Source: an uncultured Lachnospiraceae bacterium (GTDB taxonomy: Bacteria; Bacillota; Clostridia; Lachnospirales; Lachnospiraceae). From it: a DNA stretch of 64,000 nt. Every line of letters starts with the position of its first letter. Position 1 is the stretch's first letter. The notes beneath the pieces were generated by a model that did no database searches, was not told the DNA's origin, and saw nothing but the letters and a program-made list of their open reading frames with translations. The stretch is from NCBI GenBank assembly GCA_948470335.1, contig CAOKOL010000010.1, positions 25,046-89,045 of the forward strand, read 5' to 3'. Below, piece after piece: positions 26,019 to 34,579 of this stretch. A program made the position numbers and the translations under genes.

Positions 26019-28541
26019 TTACCCCTGAAGCTGAGACAGATAACCGGCCTGTGAGTTAAACTGATTGATCATCGTTTCCATCATCGTAAACTGCTTAATA
26101 TACTGATCCTGCTCTGTCTTCAGCCGGGACTTTAATGTATTGATCGTTTTTTCCATTTCCTGCAGTTGCTTATAAATCAAGTTATTGGATATACTCGTCG
26201 GAATCTTCTCAGAACCGGCTTCTTCAACCAAACGTCCGTAGGAACCTTTGGAGTTCGCGTTCAGCTTGTTATCACTGCTGTATCTGGTGGCATAAGGCGT
26301 CAGCGTATCCTCAATTACATAAGCAAGCCCTTTCGTCACGTCGCCGCCGCCGGTAAAGATATTTGAAACCAGCTCAGGATTATTTTCCATGGCCGACTTA
26401 AATTTGTTCTCATCAAAAAGAATTCTGCCGCCGTCCTTTTCATTATCCGACATCTCGATTCCGATTTCTTTCAGATCCGAGTAGGAAATACCGCTGTTCA
26501 TCAGGTTTACCATAACCCTCTGAAGCGCAACGCTGAAATCGTTCATAGAGCTGTCGCCGAAAAGAACACCCTGCTTGGCCTTGGTCTCCCAGTTCTCAAT
26601 GGATTTTTCATCCATTTCTTCTTTCTGCGCATCTGTCAGAGGACCAAAAGCGCTGTCCGGACGGGTGGTTATATGGCCGTTTACTTCTTCTATCATGGCA
26701 TTATATGCCTCAAAGAATTTTTTAACTGATTCGGTCGCTTTCTCTACGTCGGCTTTTGCACTGAAAGATACGGTCTGAGAAGTATCAAGAATCTTATTGC
26801 CTTCCGCATCCAGCTTGAAATCTCCGTCTTCGTTTTTCTTGTAGCCGAATTCTCCGGAAACCGTCACCTTCATCCCTTCCAGGTTAAAGGTATTTGTCGA
26901 ACTGGTAAGTGTCTGAGAAACGCCGTTACCATAGCTGACAAGGATTTTAGCATCCTCGCCGTCTTCAATATTGCCCGTTCCAAAGATTTTAGCGGCCATT
27001 CCTCCGTCGCCGGATACCGTCCCATCAGCGTTAACGGTTTCATTTCCAAAAGTTATCTGCCTTCCTGAACCGGTTTCCGTGGCTACCAGCAGAAGCTGAT
27101 TGCTTCCGCTCATGTAAGAAGCTTTTACACCCACATCTTTATTGGAATTAATCAGATTCATTAATTGGTTTACCGTAGTTTCGGCGGTGATGCCTTCGAT
27201 CTTGGTTCCGTTGATGGTGAAATTTTTCAGGTCCTCCTGGAATTTTGCCTTACCCTCATCAGTATCAGCATAAGTACCAAACCCAAGTTTATCGCGATTG
27301 CTCCAAAGGCTGGCATCCACACTCAGCTTATTAGAAGCACCCTTCTCGATCCCGATGATTTTCCGCAGTTCCGCATTATCAGAGTTGATGGTCAAGGTCT
27401 GGGTTTTGCCGTCAGCATCAGCCGCTGCGTTAAAGGACAGCCCCTTTGCTGCATCCAGTGAAACATTTACCTTGCCTCTGCCGAACGCCTTGTCCAGACG
27501 TGTCTGAATAAGAGCTTTCAGGTCGTCCATATCTTTGACTTCATCACCCGATTTTAACAGATCAATGGTCTTTGTCTGACCGCCATAAGAGACAGTCAGC
27601 TTCTGGTCTGTCAGGTATTCTTTCATCGTCACGGTTTTTGTATAAGTATCTTTCAGAGAATTCTTAACCGCATCAAGAGCAATGCCGCCGTTTTTCTCTT
27701 CGTCACTCAGGCCATCCACATCAAATCCCAGCGCTTTCAGCGCGGAAGAACGGCTGGCAATCTTGTAAGCCGGATCTGTTATCTCATTATTGTTTTTATC
27801 CAGTACCTTAATCTGAATCGTTCCTGCCGTCTCATCATAGCCAAAGCTCAGATGACCGTTATCGCCTATTTTAAAATTTTCGGCCGCCTTATTCAGCTCC
27901 TCTGCTAACTTTCCAAGATCATCTGTGGTATAATCGATCTCCTTGGTGATTTTCTGTCCGTTCACAGTTTCCGTATAGCTAGTGGGAAACGTAAAGGTAG
28001 CCGTACTGTTAAAGGTTAATTCACTGTCTTTATAGCCGGTTGTACCGAATATTAGCTGGCGCCCGGAAAGGTTCGATACTTTAACCTCCTGATCCAGACT
28101 CGTTATATTTGTCTGAATAGGCGTTAAATCCATGGAATCCGACCTTCTGGTCGCCGCCGTTGCCAGATTCTCCACTGCCTGGATGGACAGATTATCCACC
28201 CATGAAGAGATACCGCTGGCATTGACAAACTTTGTAATATCACTGTCGCCGATCACATCTATAATGCTCTTCGCGAACAGGTCATAAGACTTTAAATTGG
28301 TTCCTGAAGTATAAGATAAATACGTATCTTCAATATCGATAATTTTGTCAATAACGCTGCGGTAAGCCTCCTGCTTCCACCGCATCGTAGTCATACTGTT
28401 TTTCTGTGAATCAATCTTAGACTGCGTTCCCGATGTCATAGCTTCGATCAGTTCATCTCTGTCGATACCGGACGCCAGGCCGCCAAATCCTCTTAAACTG
28501 GTATTTCCCAGGCTGCTTGTTGCTCCTGATACGCTTGCCAT
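26019..28541 (-). CDS. fliD: Flagellar cap protein FliD (long form)
   Basis: This 840-residue protein starts after AAAGGAG (MASVSGATSSLGNTSLRGFG, GLASGIDRDELIEAMTSGTQ), the typical FliD N-terminus. The C-terminus has the FliD_C motifs (IGIEMSDNEKDGGRILFDEN, FKSAMENNPELVSNIFTG) and the final coiled coil (LQEMEKTINTLKSRLKTEQD, FTMMETMINQFNSQAGYL). FliD caps the growing filament and folds incoming flagellin. Known FliD proteins range widely in length. Here about 350 extra residues lie in the exposed middle (residues ~160-620), rich in Asp/Lys/Asn/Gly. The gene heads a minus-strand operon with fliS and the FliT-like gene. Confidence 0.95.
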   Translation of the reverse strand: MASVSGATSSLGNTSLRGFGGLASGIDRDELIEAMTSGTQSKIDSQKNSMTTMRWKQEAYRSVIDKIIDIEDTYLSYTSGTNLKSYDLFAKSIIDVIGDSDITKFVNASGISSWVDNLSIQAVENLATAATRRSDSMDLTPIQTNITSLDQEVKVSNLSGRQLIFGTTGYKDSELTFNSTATFTFPTSYTETVNGQKITKEIDYTTDDLGKLAEELNKAAENFKIGDNGHLSFGYDETAGTIQIKVLDKNNNEITDPAYKIASRSSALKALGFDVDGLSDEEKNGGIALDAVKNSLKDTYTKTVTMKEYLTDQKLTVSYGGQTKTIDLLKSGDEVKDMDDLKALIQTRLDKAFGRGKVNVSLDAAKGLSFNAAADADGKTQTLTINSDNAELRKIIGIEKGASNKLSVDASLWSNRDKLGFGTYADTDEGKAKFQEDLKNFTINGTKIEGITAETTVNQLMNLINSNKDVGVKASYMSGSNQLLLVATETGSGRQITFGNETVNADGTVSGDGGMAAKIFGTGNIEDGEDAKILVSYGNGVSQTLTSSTNTFNLEGMKVTVSGEFGYKKNEDGDFKLDAEGNKILDTSQTVSFSAKADVEKATESVKKFFEAYNAMIEEVNGHITTRPDSAFGPLTDAQKEEMDEKSIENWETKAKQGVLFGDSSMNDFSVALQRVMVNLMNSGISYSDLKEIGIEMSDNEKDGGRILFDENKFKSAMENNPELVSNIFTGGGDVTKGLAYVIEDTLTPYATRYSSDNKLNANSKGSYGRLVEEAGSEKIPTSISNNLIYKQLQEMEKTINTLKSRLKTEQDQYIKQFTMMETMINQFNSQAGYLSQLQG

Positions 28542-28698
28542 ATAATATCCGCTCCTTTCCTCAGATGGAGCGTTTCCTATCTCATAAAAACCCGGCCCCT
28601 GCCATCATCCTGCGCGCGCCGTGCTTTTTGTCAGGAAACACGTCTGAAAACTCGTTCCTTCATTCTTTCAAACATACTCCGATTTATCCTATGTTTAT

Positions 28699-28706
28699 AT
28701 ATCGGC
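28699..28706 (-). promoter_or_regulatory. Sigma-28-type -10 element of fliD
   Basis: GCCGATAT on the minus strand is a perfect SigD -10. The -35 at 15 bp (TCAC) is poor. It sits about 160 bp before the fliD start. Confidence 0.6.
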
Positions 28707-28768
28707 ATTTTTAAACGGATCGTGAACTTTTGTTGCGATCCGGCGGCAAATACACCGAATTTTCACAA

Positions 28769-28805
28769 ATCCGGCAGAATGCGTCATCGGCGCATTCTGC
28801 CGGAT
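28769..28805 (-). terminator. Terminator of the long flagellar operon
   Basis: A perfect 15-bp stem, ATCCGGCAGAATGCG/CGCATTCTGCCGGAT, with a 7-nt loop lies about 40 bp past the stop of the ComFB-domain gene. The following T-rich tail is short. Confidence 0.85.
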
Positions 28806-28843
28806 CATAAAACCATACCGTTATTTTCCAAACCGTTTATTTT

Positions 28844-29773
28844 CTACCGCCCGGTTTCCTCATCATGTCTGGGATGTTCTTTTACTTCCAGGCAGGCCTT
28901 TAATGTGGCAGTGAAAATATCTGTTTTTCTTCTGCTTTCGTAAAAATTCAGCATAAGGCTGATAGCGTTTTCGTCCATAACCACATATTTTGACGGAAGA
29001 GACGTCAAAATCAGCGCATGCACGTCGGCACGGCATCTGGGGCAGGGACATACGCCGTATTCTTTGATATATTTATCCAGATCCACACGGGCCACCAGCG
29101 TCTCCATCACGTTCACCATCCGGTAGCCGGGCTGAGAAGGCATAGTAGGCTGTGTAGTTGTATTCGAACTCTCTGTCTGTGCGGCCGGCTTTGCTTCCGT
29201 GTCCACACTCTCCGCCGCGGCAGTCGTATCTGCTGCCGTATCCATATTCTCTGTCGCTGCAGTCATATCCGCTGCCATTTCCATATTCTCTGTCTCCGGG
29301 ACTGTATTCATCTCTGTATCCATCATTGGCTCCACAATCTCTGTCTCCGTTACTGCTGTATCTGCAGGAGCTGTAAGTCCGGGTTCTGCCGCCGCACTTA
29401 TGGTCTCCATCGGTTCCTGTTCTGCTGTTTCTGTCTCCTGGGAAGGCTGGGCCGTCTCGGCCTGCTCTTTCAGCTCTGCCTCCAGCTCTGATTCCAACTG
29501 GCCTCGGATCTCCTCGGAAAGCCGTTCGCTCTCCTGATCTTCATCGACCACAACCACCTTTTTGATCTCCGATTCGGTCGGTGCGGATGTCTGGGCCGCT
29601 GCCACGTTCGGAGACGCTGCCTGAACGCCCTGTGCATTCGGCCCGTCCTGAGGGGCCTGCGCGCTTTCCCCGTTCTCCGGAACCTGACCGTTTTGGGCTT
29701 CCTGTCCCTGTTCTTCCTCTCCGTTGGTGATCAGATTCATAACATATGACGTTTTATTTGACTTTCTGGGCAT
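28844..29773 (-). CDS. Long-linker ComFB-domain protein, partner gene of a ParA ATPase
   Basis: This 309-residue protein has three parts. First is a short basic N-terminus (MPRKSNKTSYVMNLI). Next comes a very acidic, Ala/Glu/Thr/Met-rich low-complexity linker of about 200 residues (16-215), including imperfect repeats of the type TENMEMAADMTAATENMDTA. Last is a C-terminal ComFB-type domain (about 219-300: MVNVMETLVARVDLDKYIKE, YGVCPCPRCRADVHALILTS, LPSKYVVM), with Cys at 242, 244 and 247 in a C-x-C-x2-C pattern. ComFB domains in cyanobacteria have been reported to bind cyclic dinucleotides. The start is the ATG at 29773, one base from the ParA stop, with a ribosome binding site inside the ParA end. 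A basic N-terminal peptide on a disordered tail is a common way to stimulate ParA ATPases. This is inference. Confidence 0.82.
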   Translation of the reverse strand: MPRKSNKTSYVMNLITNGEEEQGQEAQNGQVPENGESAQAPQDGPNAQGVQAASPNVAAAQTSAPTESEIKKVVVVDEDQESERLSEEIRGQLESELEAELKEQAETAQPSQETETAEQEPMETISAAAEPGLTAPADTAVTETEIVEPMMDTEMNTVPETENMEMAADMTAATENMDTAADTTAAAESVDTEAKPAAQTESSNTTTQPTMPSQPGYRMVNVMETLVARVDLDKYIKEYGVCPCPRCRADVHALILTSLPSKYVVMDENAISLMLNFYESRRKTDIFTATLKACLEVKEHPRHDEETGR

Positions 29774-29774
29774 T

Positions 29775-30545
29775 TTACCTTACCTCCCCAAGATGGATTT
29801 TCCCGGCGATCTCGCTGAGGAAATCCTGATAATCCTGAACGGCCTTTGAACGGGGATCATATTCGAAAATACTTTCCCCATGGGCGGGCGCCTCCGCAAT
29901 GGCGACACCGTTTCGGATTTTCGTATCAAAAACCGTGGAATCAATCTGACCGGCCAGTTGTTCCGCCATCTCCAGCACATCCCTGGAAAGAATGGTCCGG
30001 GGATTATAACGGGTCAGCAGAATACCCAGCACTTGCAGCCGGGGATTCAGACTGCCTTTTACGCTGTCTATGGTTTCCTTTAGCTGGGATAGTCCCACCA
30101 GGCTCAGAATGTCGCTGCCCATTGGGATAATCAGAAAATCAGACACCGTATAGGCATTGATCGTCAGCAGATTCAGTGCCGGCGGCGTATCAATTACGAT
30201 ATATTCATACTGGTTTAAAACCGGGGCAATCGTATCCCGCAGGATGCATTCCCGCTTTCCGGATACATTCAGGCCGTTGCTCAGCGTAATATCGGAGGGC
30301 AGGATATCGCCGTAATTCGTGGGCTGAATCGCCTCCCTGATCGGCACGATGCCTTTCAGGGCATCCAGCACCGTATAGCCGGCGCCGTTTTCCATCCCCA
30401 AACAAAATCCCAGATTTCCCTGAGGATCCAGGTCTATTCCCAGCACACTCTTCCCTGCCAGATACAGACCCGTTGCCAAAGCGGCCGACGTCGTCGTTTT
30501 TCCGACCCCGCCTTTCTGATTTGATACCGTAATAATCGTCGCCAA
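29775..30545 (-). CDS. ParA/Soj-type ATPase
   Basis: The start is TTG at 30545 (MATIITVSNQKGGVGKTTTS), with AGGAGGGA 5 nt upstream; an ATG 27 bp earlier would add residues with no homologue-like start. The 256-residue product has the deviant Walker A KGGVGKTT (11-18), switch LDLDPQGN-type IDLDPQGN (about 41-48), Walker B IVIDTPPA, and the Soj-like end RNGVAIAEAPAHGESIFEYD. It is closer to chromosomal/plasmid ParA than to FlhG, which lacks the DPQGN...SEAPS-type pattern. There is no ParB gene and no parS-like site nearby. It lies in the flagellar/chemotaxis operon next to a ComFB-domain gene, so it may position chemotaxis or flagellar parts rather than DNA. Confidence 0.9.
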   Translation of the reverse strand: MATIITVSNQKGGVGKTTTSAALATGLYLAGKSVLGIDLDPQGNLGFCLGMENGAGYTVLDALKGIVPIREAIQPTNYGDILPSDITLSNGLNVSGKRECILRDTIAPVLNQYEYIVIDTPPALNLLTINAYTVSDFLIIPMGSDILSLVGLSQLKETIDSVKGSLNPRLQVLGILLTRYNPRTILSRDVLEMAEQLAGQIDSTVFDTKIRNGVAIAEAPAHGESIFEYDPRSKAVQDYQDFLSEIAGKIHLGEVR

Positions 30546-30728
30546 AGCGCTCCCTCCTAAACCTCTGTCCACACAGATCCCCCTGACAGACAGCCCTGCC
30601 CGCAGCGGTGCGGCTGTCTGTCATTTATACGAAATACAATGCGGAACCCTTACACACCGCCCATATGTACTGTCGACTTTCTGCGCGTTGCTCTCCCCCA
30701 TAGCCCTGATCAATTCCGTCAGTCCTTT

Positions 30729-31673
30729 TTATACCTCCTGGCCCCGTTCCTCGTTAAACTTGGAAATCAGTTTATCCATCACCTCAACCAGATGACCGAT
30801 TTCAGGCTTTGACAACTGCTCGCTGGCTCCTAACTCTCTGCCCTTGATATACATCTGTTCATTAATCAGCGAGGAGAAAATAACGACCGGAATCTTTTTC
30901 AGACGGGGATCGTCCTTAATCAGCTTCGTCAAACGATGCCCGTCCATCTCCGGCATCTCAATATCTGTAATAACAATATTTACTTTGTCATATAAATCCG
31001 GATCGTCCCGCAGACTGCGCAGATAATTCCATGCCTCCTGTCCGTTGTTAAAATTGGTCACATTCATAAATCCGGCCCGTTCCAGAGAATCATCGATCAT
31101 TTTCTGCAGCAAAATGGAATCCTCCGCAATCACCACAGGACAGTCACACAACTGCCGGTCTCCCATCTCGTCAATCTCAGAAATCTGAATCGTCGTCTCC
31201 GGCGCAATCTCCGCTACGATCTTCTCAAAATCCAGAATCGTCACCAACTGGTCGTCACACTGGGCGATACCGGTTGCCACACCCTCGTCTCCGTTGTTCA
31301 GTGTTTTGTCAGGCTTCTGAATCTCTTTCCAGGAAATCCGGCTGATTCCCTCAATGCTCTGCACCCGGAATGCCACCGTCATTTTATTGAAATTGGTCAC
31401 GATAAACAGATCTCTGGGCGCATTCTCCACACTCTGCCCGGTCAGGTAGAAAGGCAGATTAATGACTGTAATCAAGGTTTCTCTGGGCTTGAAAATACCT
31501 TCCACCGCAGGATGAGAATGGGGCATGGGCTTTACTTTATCGCTCATAATAATTTCCTGCACCTTGGCCACATTGATGCCGTAAAATTCACCCAGCACCT
31601 TGAATTTCATAACCTCGATCTCATTGGTTCCCGATTCCAGCAATATTCCTTTATTATCTTTGTTATGTGTCAT
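30729..31673 (-). CDS. cheV: Chemotaxis coupling protein CheV
   Basis: This 314-residue two-domain protein has an N-terminal CheW-like domain (about 15-160: EVMKFKVLGEFYGINVAKVQ, EIIMSDKVKPMPHSHPAVEG) and a C-terminal response-regulator domain (about 178-305: VIAEDSILLQKMIDDSLERA, VITDIEMPEMDGHRLTKLIK, KKIPVVIFSSL). The phospho-acceptor is the Asp in TDIEMPEMDG. CheV couples receptors to CheA and, when phosphorylated, adapts the array. No cheA or cheW gene is in the window. It precedes the ParA gene on the same strand. Confidence 0.95.
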   Translation of the reverse strand: MTHNKDNKGILLESGTNEIEVMKFKVLGEFYGINVAKVQEIIMSDKVKPMPHSHPAVEGIFKPRETLITVINLPFYLTGQSVENAPRDLFIVTNFNKMTVAFRVQSIEGISRISWKEIQKPDKTLNNGDEGVATGIAQCDDQLVTILDFEKIVAEIAPETTIQISEIDEMGDRQLCDCPVVIAEDSILLQKMIDDSLERAGFMNVTNFNNGQEAWNYLRSLRDDPDLYDKVNIVITDIEMPEMDGHRLTKLIKDDPRLKKIPVVIFSSLINEQMYIKGRELGASEQLSKPEIGHLVEVMDKLISKFNEERGQEV

Positions 31674-31692
31674 CGTTTTCCAGCCCCTTTCT

Positions 31693-32184
31693 CTACAAAT
31701 ACCTCTCTGGTTTCCCCACAGCTCTGATCATAACACTGCCGGTGCCTACGTCTAAAAACATGGTTCTGGCACAAACTCCGCCCGTATCCTCTGCCGCGAT
31801 CCGCAGACCTTCTTCCCTTAAGACCTGCTTTACCACCATAATGTTGCGCTGTCCGATATTTCCGAAATCTGCTTTTCCGCTGATCTCGAACATTTTAGCT
31901 CCGCCGGCGATCTTCACTACGGTCCTCGACTTCATCATACCGAAAACCGTCAGCTTCCGCAGCGTCTCGCGGATACCCGCGTCCGCATATTTAAATGGAT
32001 TCTGGTCTCCGCCGGCGCCTTTGTTCGGCAGCATGACATGAAGCAACGCGCCCAGACGAATCATCGGATCATAGAATGTAACGCCGATACATGACCCCAG
32101 CGCATATGTGACGACCCGACCTTCGTTTCTGGCAAATTTCATATCACCAATTCCAACTTTAAGATCCTTATCAAACATCGTCAT
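31693..32184 (-). CDS. cheD: Chemoreceptor glutamine deamidase CheD
   Basis: This 163-residue protein has the CheD active-site Cys in YALGSCIGVTFYDPM (C32) and the His of ALLHVMLPN (H49); the GGA-rich segment KIAGGAKMFE is also typical. CheD deamidates Gln residues of receptors and binds CheC, raising its phosphatase activity. Its start overlaps the cheC stop as ATGA, which fits coupled expression of the partners. CheD proteins of this size have no extra domain. Confidence 0.95.
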   Translation of the reverse strand: MTMFDKDLKVGIGDMKFARNEGRVVTYALGSCIGVTFYDPMIRLGALLHVMLPNKGAGGDQNPFKYADAGIRETLRKLTVFGMMKSRTVVKIAGGAKMFEISGKADFGNIGQRNIMVVKQVLREEGLRIAAEDTGGVCARTMFLDVGTGSVMIRAVGKPERYL

Positions 32185-32801
32185 GAAACCCCTAATTTAC
32201 TTAAAATTCGATTTAGAGACGCAATATCCGCCAGCATCAGCAGCCAGTCGTTCATCTTTTCCCCTTCAATGAGGAAATCTGCGTCAAAATACATCAACTG
32301 ATCCGTATCGTTTCCGCATTCCGTCATGGGAACCGTCAGAATACCGCCCAGCATATTGATGGTAAAGCTGGGTACGGAGAGCTGAATATTCATCCCCGCC
32401 AACTGTGAAAAAGCATTGATATAGGAGCAGATAATGATATTTCCCACTTCTGTCAGCGCCGATGCGCCCAGCTCATCCATAAACTCCAAACCCTCAAAGG
32501 TTTTTCCCATAAATTTCTCCAGGATACGGTTGGCAAAGCGCAGGTTAAAGAGGAACAGCATCAGGCCGTCCACGTCACCGTCCATTTTTACCAGTGTGGC
32601 AGCCACGATTTCCTCCGGATCTCCGGTCTGATCCAGCGCCGTCTGGTAATTCAGGACACTGACCCGCGGAATGGTAATGCGGACCTCTTTTTGAAGCATT
32701 TTGGAAAGAGAGGTGGCCGCATGGCTGGTGCCTATGCTGCCGATCTCTTTCATAATATCCAGTTCCTGAAGATTCATATCACTGTATTTTTCAATCGCCA
32801 C
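32181..32801 (-). CDS. cheC: CheY-P phosphatase CheC
   Basis: This 206-residue protein starts at a GTG at 32801, with AGGAGGG 9 nt upstream. CheC has two active sites of the form E-x2-N. The first here reads EIGS (E19, S22), so its Asn is replaced by Ser, while the second is complete, EVGN (E118, N121). The first site may therefore be weak or dead. CheC removes phosphate from CheY-P and interacts with CheD, encoded by the overlapping next gene. It has no C-terminal FliN-like domain, so it is CheC rather than FliY. Confidence 0.94.
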   Translation of the reverse strand: MAIEKYSDMNLQELDIMKEIGSIGTSHAATSLSKMLQKEVRITIPRVSVLNYQTALDQTGDPEEIVAATLVKMDGDVDGLMLFLFNLRFANRILEKFMGKTFEGLEFMDELGASALTEVGNIIICSYINAFSQLAGMNIQLSVPSFTINMLGGILTVPMTECGNDTDQLMYFDADFLIEGEKMNDWLLMLADIASLNRILSKLGVS

Positions 32802-32959
32802 CTATGCTGTCCCTCCTAATTCAGTTCTGCCGCACCCCTGCCAGGATACCTGGTTCCGGACAGATTTCCGGGCATCCTCCATGTCCCTATGTCCATCCGT
32901 GTACTGTCCGGGGCCGCGCTGATTATAATACTGCTGTTCTAACTTCTGTTACCTCAGGG

Positions 32960-33715
32960 CTATCCTCTCAGTGAATTAATTGTCTGTACGGTATCATCCG
33001 AGGTCTGCACCATTTTCAAAGCATAGGTGAACGCCCGCTGTGCCTCGATCATTTTCACATATTCGCCTGCCACGTCCACACCGGAGGACTCCACATAGCC
33101 TGTTTCCAGATAAGGGCTTTCCACCGGGATCGGCTCCACGCCCTCATCGGAAGGAACATACTCATTATCACCGATGCTCAACAGGCGGCTGGGCAGGTCA
33201 AACGTAACGATACCTGGCTGAGCCTGCACCCGCTCTTCCGCTTCCTCAATAATCTCCCCGTTTTCGTCGGTCTGGGGCATCAGAAGCTCCACCGGCTGCT
33301 GGTTCTCGTCCAGCACCAGTTTTCCGTTCTGAGTCGTTAAATAGAATACGCCGTCAATTTCTCCCCGGTGAAAATTGCCGTCTCTGGTATAGGAAATTGC
33401 ACCGGTAGCCACATCCTGCACCATAAAGAACGTATTTCGTTCACCCAGCGCGTAGTTGAGCTGGTTTCCGGTCTGATGGAATGCGGACACCTCAAAAGGG
33501 GTATAGGTGCGCTGCACCCGCATTCCGGCGCCTGCCTGCAGCTCTGTTACCGCCTCAATATCATCGTTCAGGTTATAATTGATCAGCTCGGAAAATACCG
33601 CTGTTTTCGGCTTATAGCCATTGTTGTTTACATTCGCCAGGTTATTGGAAACCACGCTCAGTTTATTCAGGCAATTATCGGCTCCGATCGCGCCGACATA
33701 AAATGACATTTCCAT
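32960..33715 (-). CDS. Flagellar rod/hook-basal body protein (FlgG-like)
   Basis: This 251-residue protein starts after GGAGG (MEMSFYVGAIGADNCLNKLS). It has an N-terminal rod motif (VVSNNLANVNNNGYKPKT) and a typical C-terminal segment (YLETGYVESSGVDVAGEYVK, MIEAQRAFTYALKMVQTSDD). It belongs to the FlgF/FlgG (FlhO/FlhP in Bacillus) rod family. By gene order, as the second of two such genes, it is the FlgG/FlhP-type distal rod protein. No distinguishing motif settles which it is. Confidence 0.88.
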   Translation of the reverse strand: MEMSFYVGAIGADNCLNKLSVVSNNLANVNNNGYKPKTAVFSELINYNLNDDIEAVTELQAGAGMRVQRTYTPFEVSAFHQTGNQLNYALGERNTFFMVQDVATGAISYTRDGNFHRGEIDGVFYLTTQNGKLVLDENQQPVELLMPQTDENGEIIEEAEERVQAQPGIVTFDLPSRLLSIGDNEYVPSDEGVEPIPVESPYLETGYVESSGVDVAGEYVKMIEAQRAFTYALKMVQTSDDTVQTINSLRG

Positions 33716-33761
33716 ATTACTACCTCCGATTTACGATTCCGCTTCGCCAAAAAGATTATTT

Positions 33762-34526
33762 TTACAGCCGTCCAATATCCGTAGACGCTTTTGACAACAA
33801 CTGATCATACATTTTCAATACCTGAGCGGCGCTTTGCAGGGCCCTCTGAGATGACATCATCGCGGTCATTTCATCCACCATATTGACGTTCGACTTTTCC
33901 ACCGCTTTCCAGAGGATACCTGTCTCTCCGCCGCCGATTTCATCCATAGCCTGGATCTGTGCCTGGTTCGTGGAAAACAGTCCGTTATCTTCTTTGTGCA
34001 ACTGATCGTAATCAGCGAAATCCACTACTTTCAGGGTTGCAAAAGTCTCACCGTCTAACCGGAAATCTCCGCCGTCAGCGTTAAACTCTTCGCTGGTAAT
34101 CTGAATCGGCTGATTGTCCTCGGAAAGCACCTGCCCCAGCTCGTTCAAAATCAGATATCCGTTCTCATCCACGGAAAAAGAACCGTTTCTGGTGTACCGC
34201 TCTCCCTCAGGGGTGCGGATACAGAAAAATCCGTTTCCGTTTAAAGCAAAATCATAGATACTGTCCGTCTCCCGCAGAGTCCCCTGGGTGTAATCCACAT
34301 AGGTGCGCTGAGCAGACACAATTTTAGAACTGGTAGCCAGCTCCGTGGGATTCCCTTTGCTTACCGTACCCGTACGAATCAACATTTCCTCGTCAAAAGT
34401 CCGGGCCAGCATCGTATCGGACTTATAGCCGGATGTCTGAATGTTTACCATATTATTACTGATGGTATTCAGATCCCTGTTCTGGGTCAGCATACCGGAG
34501 ACCAGATTGTAAAAACCCTGATACAT
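33762..34526 (-). CDS. Flagellar rod/hook-basal body protein (FlgF/FlhO-like)
   Basis: This 254-residue protein has the ribosome binding site AGGAGGTAA. The N-terminal motif is MYQGFYNLVSGMLTQNRDLN plus TISNNMVNIQTSGYKSD; the C-terminus has EKSNVNMVDEMTAMMSSQRA, LQSAAQVLKMYDQL. It is a rod component of the FlgF/FlgG family and is the first of a pair of such genes immediately after sigD. The choice between FlgF-type and FlgG-type is by gene order. Confidence 0.87.
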   Translation of the reverse strand: MYQGFYNLVSGMLTQNRDLNTISNNMVNIQTSGYKSDTMLARTFDEEMLIRTGTVSKGNPTELATSSKIVSAQRTYVDYTQGTLRETDSIYDFALNGNGFFCIRTPEGERYTRNGSFSVDENGYLILNELGQVLSEDNQPIQITSEEFNADGGDFRLDGETFATLKVVDFADYDQLHKEDNGLFSTNQAQIQAMDEIGGGETGILWKAVEKSNVNMVDEMTAMMSSQRALQSAAQVLKMYDQLLSKASTDIGRL

Positions 34527-34579
34527 ACCTTTATTACCTCCTGTTAGTAGTTCCGCTGTCTTTTAGTTCCGTCTTATTC

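Noticed and set aside
29775..30545. FlhG (flagellar number regulator) for the ParA-type protein
   Set aside because: It has the Soj/ParA pattern (DPQGN, EAPAHG), and there is no flhF next to it.
32960..34526. A single fused or broken rod gene
   Set aside because: Two complete rod-family proteins with separate ribosome binding sites and complete ends are present.
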